Source: Bacillota bacterium
Lineage (GTDB): Bacteria; Bacillota; Clostridia; Oscillospirales; Ruminococcaceae
Assembly (NCBI GenBank): GCA_023431215.1
Contig: JAEYXR010000084.1
Span: 1 to 37,924, forward strand
Direction of reading: 5' to 3'
DNA length: 37,924 nucleotides
A program made the position numbers and the translations under genes. The notes under the pieces were generated by a model. It saw only the letters and a program-made list of their open reading frames with translations, was not told the origin of the DNA and ran no database searches. Positions 16,236 to 22,808 of this stretch are shown in pieces; the stretch's first letter is position 1; each line of letters starts with the position of its first letter.

Positions 16236-16835
16236 TTGTTAAAAGTACCCTATCCCATCATTGTTGAAGGAAAATACGATAAAAGCACTCTCAGCTCCCT
16301 GATTGAAGGCGACATCATTGTCACCGGGGGCTTTGGTATTTATAAGGATAAGGAAAAGCTTGCCATGATACGGCGTCTGGCACTGCAGGATAAAATTATT
16401 ATTTTAACCGACAGCGACCGTGCAGGCTTTCAAATCCGCCGCTATATTGCAGGCTCCGTACCCCAGAATCATATTGTTCACATTTATATTCCCCAAATTT
16501 TGGGCAAAGAGCACCGCAAGACTGCCCCTTCTGCCGAAGGAACCCTGGGGGTAGAGGGTATGCCCATAGAGATTTTGCGCCAAGCCTTTGTCAACGCCGG
16601 TGTATTGGAGGACGAGCCAAAGGTCCCGCCTCCCCAGCCTGTTACCAAAGCAGAGCTTTATGCTCTGGGTCTGTACGGCCAGCCACAAAGTGCCCGGCTC
16701 CGTCGTGAGCTTTTAATCAGTCTGGGTTTGCCTGCGGGCATAGGCCCCAATGCCCTGCCGGGGATTCTGACTCGTACCGCCACTTTGCCGGAACTGACAA
16801 AGCTTATTCAAGCATTGAAGGAGCAACTGCTTTAA
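16236..16835 (+). CDS. rnmV: RNase M5-type Toprim-domain protein
   Basis: A 199-residue protein. Residues 1-95 are a Toprim domain with the catalytic Glu in PIIVEGKYDK and the DxD pair in IILTDSDRAGFQIR. GTLGVEG and the helical C-terminal domain (DUF4093 type) match RNase M5, which trims 5S rRNA precursors in Firmicutes. The start is TTG at 16236-16238, with GAGGAGAG five bases upstream. rnmV is usually beside ksgA; here it follows holA instead, so a divergent Toprim nuclease is also possible. Confidence 0.82.
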   Translation: MLKVPYPIIVEGKYDKSTLSSLIEGDIIVTGGFGIYKDKEKLAMIRRLALQDKIIILTDSDRAGFQIRRYIAGSVPQNHIVHIYIPQILGKEHRKTAPSAEGTLGVEGMPIEILRQAFVNAGVLEDEPKVPPPQPVTKAELYALGLYGQPQSARLRRELLISLGLPAGIGPNALPGILTRTATLPELTKLIQALKEQLL

Positions 16836-16978
16836 TGCTTGCGCCCAAACCTTTTTAACAGTATATAAACGCTCTGCCATTTTCGGCAGTTTAATTTGAT
16901 AACTTCAATGACAGCAAACAACTATGCTTTTTAGGCTTGTACTCATAAATTTATCCGCTAAAAGGAGATTGACTACAA

Positions 16979-17152
16979 ATGGAGACCATTCATTATATAG
17001 TAGCTAAAATTGACGGGGACTACGCGCTGCTGGTACCCATGGAAGAGCCTCAGGCCGGAGGCAACCCGGTTGCCCGCGCCCTGCTTCCAGAAGAAATTAC
17101 AGAAGGCTGCCACCTAGTGTGGGAAAATTTGGAGTATACCATCCTTTCCTGA
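16979..17152 (+). CDS. Small DUF3006-like protein (57 aa)
   Basis: A 57-residue frame with AAAGGAG eleven bases before its ATG. The sequence begins METIHYIVAKIDGDYALLVP and ends in a short beta-rich segment containing LLPEEITEGCHLVWEN. The pattern of a DGDYA strand followed by LPxEITEG resembles DUF3006-type mini beta-barrels, which are of unknown function and often lie near ComEC-like or lactamase-fold genes. It sits 47 bases before the MBOAT gene. The family match is by eye and moderate; that it is a real gene is better supported by the ribosome site and codon pattern. Confidence 0.68.
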   Translation: METIHYIVAKIDGDYALLVPMEEPQAGGNPVARALLPEEITEGCHLVWENLEYTILS

Positions 17153-17199
17153 CACTTTTGCTGATGGCTTACATCTTACGCTGAAAGGAGAGAGCCGCT

Positions 17200-18585
17200 T
17201 TGCAGCTGTTTAGTCTTTCTTACCTCTTTTTCTTTCTTCCCACAACGGCTTTTGTGTACTATTTGGTACCAAGGGCCTATAAGGTGTTTGTCTTGTTTGT
17301 GGCCTCCCTTTATTTTTACGCTTTGCTGCCCAGTATGCTGATAGGTCCGCAAAACTGGCGTGTTCTTCCCCTTAACCTTATTATTATGGTTGCTTGCGTC
17401 ATCACCGATTATCTTTTGGCACGACCGGTTTTTTTGTATGGCAAGGGCAGCTGGCAAGGGCGTGTGGCACTTTATGCTGCCGCAATCAAAAATATTTTAC
17501 TGTTTATTATCCTGTCCTCTTTTGGGCAGTTGGGGGTGATGATTGCCCCTGTGGGAATAGCGGTTTACACCTTTACTTCTTTGGGGTATCTCATTGACCT
17601 GTATAACGGAGAAGCCGACCTTGTCACCTCATTTTACGATTATGGGGTATTTTGCTGCTTCTTTGGCAAAATATTTGTGGGCCCCGTGGTAAGCTGCAAC
17701 GACTTTTTGGTGCAGCTGCGACGTCCCAGTTTTTCCCTAACCAAAATAGGCAACGGTTTTGTGTGGCTGCTTCATGGGTTAGCAAAAAAGGTTATTTTGG
17801 CCGACGGTGCTTTGCTGCTGGCTTCCCAACTGTCTGCCATTCCTTATGATGACAAAACAGTGTTGTCTATGTGGATGCTGCTGACCTGCTATATCTTTGC
17901 CACTTATTTTACCCTATCGGGCTACAGCGACCTTGCCCGTGGCTCCGGTGCTCTTTTGGGGCTGGACCTGCCGGAAAACTTTCATTATCCGCTTCAGGCT
18001 CAGTCGGTTACCGATTTCTTTTCCCGCTTTAACATTTCGGCTTACCGCTATGTGCGCAAATATGTATATGGTGCGCTGGGTGCAGAGGACAACGGTAAGC
18101 TGGCCACCACCCTTAACATCATTCTTATCACCATTTTAATGGGTTTGTGGTACGGCATATCGGTAAACTTTTTGGTATGGGGTGCTTCACTGGGCCTTAT
18201 TATTACGCTGGAGACACTATACGGTGAAAATGTGCTTCACCGTATTCCGGCTTTTTTCCGGCGTCTTTATACCTTTATTTGTATTGTTATCTCCTTTGTG
18301 TGGTTTTCCACCAGCCGCCTGGGACAGTCCTGGTTTTATCTTCTGACCTTGTTTGGTCTGCCCCGGCCACAGCACAATCTTTTTGCACCGGAGTTGTTTG
18401 ATAATTACAGCCTTTATCTTCTTTCCTCCAACTGGCTTCTGCTTTTGCTCTGCGCCTTTTTTTGCACCAATCTGGTCAACACCACCTCCCGCCGCTTTAT
18501 GCGCAACCATCCTGCACTGGCAGACGCGCTGTCAACAGTCAGTAACCTTCTGCTGTTTGTGCTTGTGCTGGCATTTTTGGTTTAG
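17200..18585 (+). CDS. MBOAT-family membrane protein lacking both conserved histidines
   Basis: A 461-residue polytopic protein of the AlgI/DltB-type MBOAT family, which moves acyl groups across the membrane onto cell-surface polymers. Family hallmarks are FLPTTAFVYYLVPRAYK, GYSDLARGSGALLGLDLPEN and QSVTDFFSRFNIS. In AlgI-like enzymes the motifs RRWHIS and GLWHG hold conserved His residues. Here they read SRFNIS (N278) and MGLWYG (Y318), so both are replaced. The frame is intact and the start is TTG at 17200 behind AAAGGAG. A DHHW/AlgX-like gene follows after 12 bases. It may be an inactive relative, a scaffold, or a transporter with altered chemistry. Confidence 0.85.
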   Translation: MQLFSLSYLFFFLPTTAFVYYLVPRAYKVFVLFVASLYFYALLPSMLIGPQNWRVLPLNLIIMVACVITDYLLARPVFLYGKGSWQGRVALYAAAIKNILLFIILSSFGQLGVMIAPVGIAVYTFTSLGYLIDLYNGEADLVTSFYDYGVFCCFFGKIFVGPVVSCNDFLVQLRRPSFSLTKIGNGFVWLLHGLAKKVILADGALLLASQLSAIPYDDKTVLSMWMLLTCYIFATYFTLSGYSDLARGSGALLGLDLPENFHYPLQAQSVTDFFSRFNISAYRYVRKYVYGALGAEDNGKLATTLNIILITILMGLWYGISVNFLVWGASLGLIITLETLYGENVLHRIPAFFRRLYTFICIVISFVWFSTSRLGQSWFYLLTLFGLPRPQHNLFAPELFDNYSLYLLSSNWLLLLLCAFFCTNLVNTTSRRFMRNHPALADALSTVSNLLLFVLVLAFLV

Positions 18586-18597
18586 GGGGGCAATGCT

Positions 18598-19716
18598 ATG
18601 AAAAAAAGATTGCTTCCCCTGGCATTTATCCTGCTGTTTCTTGCCACATCTGTGTCATCGGTGGTTCTTCATCCATCTCTGGCCAGGCAGGCCTTTGTAA
18701 CCATCCCTTATTTTGATCTGTTTGGCCCTGCGCTGGAAGAATTTTTTCAGCAGGCCATTCCCTTTCAAGATTTTCTTGGTGACCTTAGCCGCCAGCTTCG
18801 TATCATCGGTGGGCAAAAAGAATTTGATAATATAATTTTAACAGAAGAGGGTCTTGTAAAAAATTTAGTACCCTCTGCCGATACGGGTATTCATAAGGCC
18901 AATACCAAGGCCATCCGCAAATTTGCCCAAACCTGCAACATTCCCACCCATTTGATGCTGGTACCCACCAGCTGTGCCATTTATCAGGAGCAGCTGCCCG
19001 GCAGGCTGGAGCTTTATAATCAAAAGCGGTATATTGAAGAAACTTATCGTTCTCTTTCGGGTATGGTGACCACCGTGGATGTTTACCCAGCGCTGTACAA
19101 CGCCCGCAATGATTATCTTTATTACCGCAGCGACTCGGTTTTAACCTCGCTGGGAGGGTATACGGTATATCAAACCCTGTCAAAGCGCCTTCGCCTTACC
19201 CCTTATCAGGAGTACACCATGACCCGTGCCTCTTACGATTACTATGGAGAACTGTATCGGCAATGGGGGCACAGCGGTGTCAAACCCGACCTGATTACCC
19301 TGTACCACAACACCTCTGTTAAACGTTCTTACCGGGTATATCACTGGGACCGCTACGAAAACCGAACCTATTACACCCTATTCCCCCAATCCTCCACCGT
19401 TTCCGGCTCGGATCTTGATGTCATTTTGGGCGGACACTCACCCAAAATTGAAATTACTGCAATCGGTGCACCCAGCCAAAGGCTGCTGGTATTCGGTGAC
19501 CGGGGTACTCTCTCTTACCTGTCTTTTTTGGCCCCCCATTACAGTCAAATCACTTACATCGACCTTTCTTTGATGACCCAATGGGAAATTGAAGAGTTGT
19601 CGCTGGATGGCTATGACCAGGTATTGTTCTCCTATGATTTGGAATCCTATCTCAACACTGTTGCCCCGTCCAGGGTTTCTTCCATCTCTATTCCTGATGC
19701 GTTAAGCACAAAATAA
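18598..19716 (+). CDS. DHHW/AlgX-like extracytoplasmic protein lacking catalytic residues
   Basis: A 372-residue protein with an N-terminal membrane anchor or signal (MKKRLLPLAFILLFLATSV). The scaffold resembles the DHHW family of SGNH-like proteins that partner MBOAT acyltransferases: ILTEEGLVKNL, THLMLVPTSCAIY and FLAPHYSQITYIDLSL. The signature that usually reads RTDHHWT..GA reads RSDSVLTSLGG (D179 kept, His replaced by Val at 181), and the GDSY-like serine motif reads GDRG (Arg at 302). The expected Ser-His-Asp triad is therefore missing two members. GGGGGG precedes the ATG. It is 12 bases after the MBOAT gene and clearly co-transcribed. Confidence 0.8.
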   Translation: MKKRLLPLAFILLFLATSVSSVVLHPSLARQAFVTIPYFDLFGPALEEFFQQAIPFQDFLGDLSRQLRIIGGQKEFDNIILTEEGLVKNLVPSADTGIHKANTKAIRKFAQTCNIPTHLMLVPTSCAIYQEQLPGRLELYNQKRYIEETYRSLSGMVTTVDVYPALYNARNDYLYYRSDSVLTSLGGYTVYQTLSKRLRLTPYQEYTMTRASYDYYGELYRQWGHSGVKPDLITLYHNTSVKRSYRVYHWDRYENRTYYTLFPQSSTVSGSDLDVILGGHSPKIEITAIGAPSQRLLVFGDRGTLSYLSFLAPHYSQITYIDLSLMTQWEIEELSLDGYDQVLFSYDLESYLNTVAPSRVSSISIPDALSTK

Positions 19717-19774
19717 AATGATGGCATGAAAAGATGGAAAGGAACACCTTGCAGGCGCTTATAAGGAGAAAACC

Positions 19775-20440
19775 ATGCAAAAAGAAGTTATCTTACTCCG
19801 GCAGGAAACCCCTGCCGATTACCGCGCCGTAGAAGAACTTACCAGAGAGGCCTTTTGGAACCATCATGTTCCCGGCTGTGACGAGCATTACCTTGTACAT
19901 GTAATGCGGAGTGATGCAGCCTTTGTTCCCCAGCTGGATTATGTGGCGCTAAAGGACGGCAAAATTGTAGGCAATATTATGTACAACAAGTGCAGAATAG
20001 CATGTGATGACGGGCGGAAAAAAGAGGTTTTGTGCTTTGGCCCCGTGTCGGTTTTGCCACAGTATCAGGGACAGGGTATTGGCAGTCTTCTTATCGACCA
20101 TACCAAAGAGCTTGCAAGGGAGCTGGGTTATGATGCCATCTTGATTTATGGCGACCCGGATTATTACCGGCGGGTACAGTTTGTTCCTGCCCAAACCTTT
20201 GGCATAGCCACTGCCGATAACATGTATGCCGATGCTCTGCTTGCTTTGGAGCTAATACCCGGTGCTTTGCAAAACTGTGCCGGCCGTTTTGAGGAAGCTT
20301 CAGTTTACACCCTGGATGCCGAAAAGTCCAAGGTGTTTAACCAAACCTTTCCCTCAAAACCAATGCTGGAGGGCCTGCCTACTCAGGAGCGTTTTTCGTA
20401 TCTTGTTGGCAGGCGCACCCCCAGGACACCTCTACAATGA
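19775..20440 (+). CDS. GNAT-family N-acetyltransferase
   Basis: A 221-residue cytoplasmic acetyltransferase that would move an acetyl group from acetyl-CoA to an amine. The acetyl-CoA loop is VLPQYQGQGIGSLLIDHT (about residues 92-110), followed by LGYDAILIYGDPDYYRRVQF, typical of YhbS-like GNATs. The substrate cannot be read. TAAGGAGAA precedes the ATG. It lies 58 bases after the DHHW-like gene on the same strand and may be a loosely linked last member of that operon. Confidence 0.87.
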   Translation: MQKEVILLRQETPADYRAVEELTREAFWNHHVPGCDEHYLVHVMRSDAAFVPQLDYVALKDGKIVGNIMYNKCRIACDDGRKKEVLCFGPVSVLPQYQGQGIGSLLIDHTKELARELGYDAILIYGDPDYYRRVQFVPAQTFGIATADNMYADALLALELIPGALQNCAGRFEEASVYTLDAEKSKVFNQTFPSKPMLEGLPTQERFSYLVGRRTPRTPLQ

Positions 20441-20587
20441 TGTTTTTTACTTTGCAACCGCCAGTTGCGAGTTCTCCAAGCAGCCTTGGTAGAACGCAAC
20501 CAGCCAGTTTGCTACACTAAGACCATCCCCTTACTTGGCAAAAAAACTTTGATGATTAGTAAGGGAATAAAACTGGAGGTACGTACC

Positions 20588-21121
20588 ATGACTTTTGGAG
20601 AAAAACTACAACGTTTGCGCAAAGCTGCCGGAATGTCTCAGGAACAGTTGGCTGCCCAAATTGAAGTGTCTCGCCAGTCGGTGTCTAAATGGGAACTGGG
20701 CGAATCTTTACCCGACACCTCAAAAATTCTGCTTATGGCTAAAATATTTGATGTGTCTACCGATTATTTGCTTGATGACACCATAACTGAGCAATCACCT
20801 ACTTCCCCTCACACCCAAGAAAAAAGCCCCGCTACTTTTGGCCTTATGGCAAAGCTGGTAAAACAAAAAGGACATTTGGCCGGTTACTTTGTGTCGTGCT
20901 ATGCTGCTTTGGCCTTACTGCTGTCCCGGGTAGCATACTTTCTATTAAAAAGCCAGCTTACTCCAATTTTAGATATATCCGGCTACACGCTTTCGGAACT
21001 ACCCATGCAGCTAAGGTTGCCTCTTTATTTGATCAATGGCGTCAGCATTGTAGCAGCAGCTGCTGTGATTGCAGGCATTGTGTTTGCATTGGTATGGAAG
21101 AAAAAGTATAAAACGGCTTAA
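20588..21121 (+). CDS. Xre-type HTH regulator with two C-terminal membrane helices
   Basis: A 177-residue protein. Residues 1-62 are a Cro/C1-type helix-turn-helix (LRKAAGMSQEQLAAQIEVSR, then SVSKWELGESLPD). A linker to about 100 leads to two hydrophobic helices (about 102-125 and 148-168), with a KKKYK tail. Such membrane-tethered Xre proteins are common in Clostridia and probably sense envelope state, though this is rarely tested. The start was placed at ATG 20588 because TGGAGGT precedes it; a longer frame from 20465 lacks a ribosome site. A small membrane protein follows 60 bases later. Confidence 0.86.
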   Translation: MTFGEKLQRLRKAAGMSQEQLAAQIEVSRQSVSKWELGESLPDTSKILLMAKIFDVSTDYLLDDTITEQSPTSPHTQEKSPATFGLMAKLVKQKGHLAGYFVSCYAALALLLSRVAYFLLKSQLTPILDISGYTLSELPMQLRLPLYLINGVSIVAAAAVIAGIVFALVWKKKYKTA

Positions 21122-21181
21122 GATGCTTTAATCCACAAGTCATCAATTAAAATAGCAATGTTTACTAGGGAGGCAAATAGA

Positions 21182-21502
21182 ATGACCAGACTGAAAAGCT
21201 TGCTACCTTACCTTATCATTCTAACAATTGATTTCTATTTGCTGCCGCTTTTCATAAAAGATACGGGAAGCGCCATGCTGATGCTACTTGTGGTGATTCC
21301 CTTGGTTTGTTTTTTCTGTTCTGTCTTATTTGGTATAAAAAACCCTTTTAGCTTGCTTTATCCCCTCTTTGTTGCAGTACTGTTTGCTCCAACTATTTTT
21401 ATTTATTATAACTACACAGCGTGGGTTTATATCGTTGGCTATGGTTTGGTAGCTCTGGCAGGCAGCGCAATAGGAAAACTGTTTTACAATTCTAAAAAAT
21501 AA
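21182..21502 (+). CDS. Small integral membrane protein, unknown function
   Basis: A 106-residue hydrophobic protein with three to four predicted membrane helices, and no conserved motif that I recognise. The start ATG 21182 has AGGGAGG upstream; an ATG at 21158 lacks one. It is probably co-transcribed with the Xre-membrane regulator before it and ends at a strong terminator, so it may be the regulator's target or partner (inference). Confidence 0.72.
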   Translation: MTRLKSLLPYLIILTIDFYLLPLFIKDTGSAMLMLLVVIPLVCFFCSVLFGIKNPFSLLYPLFVAVLFAPTIFIYYNYTAWVYIVGYGLVALAGSAIGKLFYNSKK

Positions 21503-21505
21503 CTT

Positions 21506-21540
21506 AAAAAATCCTCCGGCTGCTGCCGGGGGATTTTTTA
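21506..21540 (+). terminator. Terminator of the Xre/membrane-protein operon
   Basis: AAAAATCCTCCGGC pairs with GCCGGGGGATTTTT around a TGCT loop, followed by T-rich sequence. Confidence 0.9.
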
Positions 21541-21706
21541 AGTTGGTTTTGCTGCTTGCTGTGCACCCATTCCTGTACTGAATAATAAAATGATAATGAA
21601 GCATTGCAACATCTTTCATAGGCTTTTCCTATGTGTTTTTATCATTTATTTTTTTGATATAGTTGCTACGTTCTTTACCACTACAATAGTAAGAGAGGGC
21701 TTTATT

Positions 21707-22261
21707 ATGCAACAAGCAGAACAATTATTAGTGATATCTAAGGCTACAAGTTACTTTTCCTTACAGTATGATATTTATACGGGTTTTTTAACAAATTCTA
21801 TCTTTAAAACCCCCATTGAAAAAACTTCTTTAAAGGCCTTAAGCAGGCTTGCTGGTAACTTTAAAAATTTGATTATCAATTATTATTCCCCGGCGGATGT
21901 TCAACCGCTCATCGATTTGTTTGCGCAGAGCAATAACATATTGGTTGAATATGTTTACTATTTAGTCAGCAACTATCCCCAGGAAACTACAAATAAAATG
22001 AAGCTTCTAAAAGAAAACTGCAAAAAAGGTGCAGCGCTTATGAGTCGAATTTGTCCTTACTGGAGAGAGGCCGAGTGGAACGGACTCCTTTTGACCTATT
22101 TGGATTTAATAGAAAAATTGTCTAATCTTTTGGTTAATAATGCTGCAGAAAATTATGAAGAGAGAGTAACCGCTATTTATGAATCCTTTAACCGCATTAC
22201 CCAGGATGTTTCGGCATATTTCAGCGGCGGTATTATCTCTGACAAAGCAGAATCCTTCTAG
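21707..22261 (+). CDS. Helical protein of unknown function (clostridial ~170-aa family)
   Basis: A 184-residue, mostly helical protein without signal peptide or membrane helix from this start. ICPYWREAEWNGLLLTYLDL resembles the motif of an uncharacterised clostridial/bacillar family of about 160-170 residues, often mis-annotated as acetylglutamate kinase; the match is from memory and moderate. The start ATG 21707 has AGAGAGGG upstream; a longer frame from 21590 would add a hydrophobic segment without a ribosome site. It is preceded by a terminator, so it is a separate unit. AT content is higher than in neighbouring genes. Confidence 0.65.
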   Translation: MQQAEQLLVISKATSYFSLQYDIYTGFLTNSIFKTPIEKTSLKALSRLAGNFKNLIINYYSPADVQPLIDLFAQSNNILVEYVYYLVSNYPQETTNKMKLLKENCKKGAALMSRICPYWREAEWNGLLLTYLDLIEKLSNLLVNNAAENYEERVTAIYESFNRITQDVSAYFSGGIISDKAESF

Positions 22262-22357
22262 CTGCGCCACAAGATAGTTAATATCCCACTATTATTATGC
22301 CGCCGTAAATTGCCTACCAGCAATTTGATATAAAATTCCTAATAACCCTATCCACCA

Positions 22358-22400
22358 AACAACAGGATCCGCCGCATTAGTGCGACGGCTCCTGTTGTTT
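22358..22400. terminator. Bidirectional terminator between the 21707 gene and the HIT gene
   Basis: AAACAACAGGA (22358-22368) pairs with TCCTGTTGTTT (22390-22400), and an inner CCGCCGCA/TGCGACGG segment extends the stem with two mismatches. It ends the alaS-HIT transcript on the minus strand and can serve the plus strand as well. Confidence 0.82.
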
Positions 22401-22426
22401 ATGTCCAACCTTTGGTTGTTAACTTA

Positions 22427-22768
22427 TCAGCCCGGAGGCCATGCCAAAGAACGTCCGCCCAACACATGGAAGTGCAGATGTCCCACCGTCTGACCACCAT
22501 CCTCACCGCAATTGGTGACAACGCGAAAGCCCTTGTCCAGCCCAAGCTCTGCGGTAACCTTGGCAATCACCTCATAAATATGACCTACCACAGCACAGTT
22601 TTCGGTCGTCAATGCTGCCACCGAGGAGATATGCTCCTTGGGAATAACCAAAAAATGGACTGGTGCCTGAGGAGAAAGGTCGTAAAAAGCCAGACATGCA
22701 TCATCCTCATACACCTTGTTTGAGGGAATTTCTCCAGCCGCAATTTTGCAAAAAATGCAGTCGCCCAT
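22427..22768 (-). CDS. HIT-family nucleotide-binding protein (HinT-like)
   Basis: A 113-residue cytoplasmic protein. The histidine triad is HLHFHVL near residues 97-103, and CIFCKIAAGEIPSNKVYEDD is the conserved HinT-like N-terminus. HinT proteins hydrolyse AMP-linked phosphoramidates, including lysyl- and aminoacyl-AMP. AAAGGAGG precedes the ATG. It lies 40 bases downstream of alaS on the same strand without a terminator between, so it belongs to the T-box-controlled operon. Adenylate hydrolysis next to an aminoacyl-tRNA synthetase is a plausible functional link (inference). Confidence 0.93.
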   Translation of the reverse strand: MGDCIFCKIAAGEIPSNKVYEDDACLAFYDLSPQAPVHFLVIPKEHISSVAALTTENCAVVGHIYEVIAKVTAELGLDKGFRVVTNCGEDGGQTVGHLHFHVLGGRSLAWPPG

Positions 22769-22808
22769 GCTTGCACCTCCTTTATACTCTGTGAATAGCC
22801 CTAAACAC

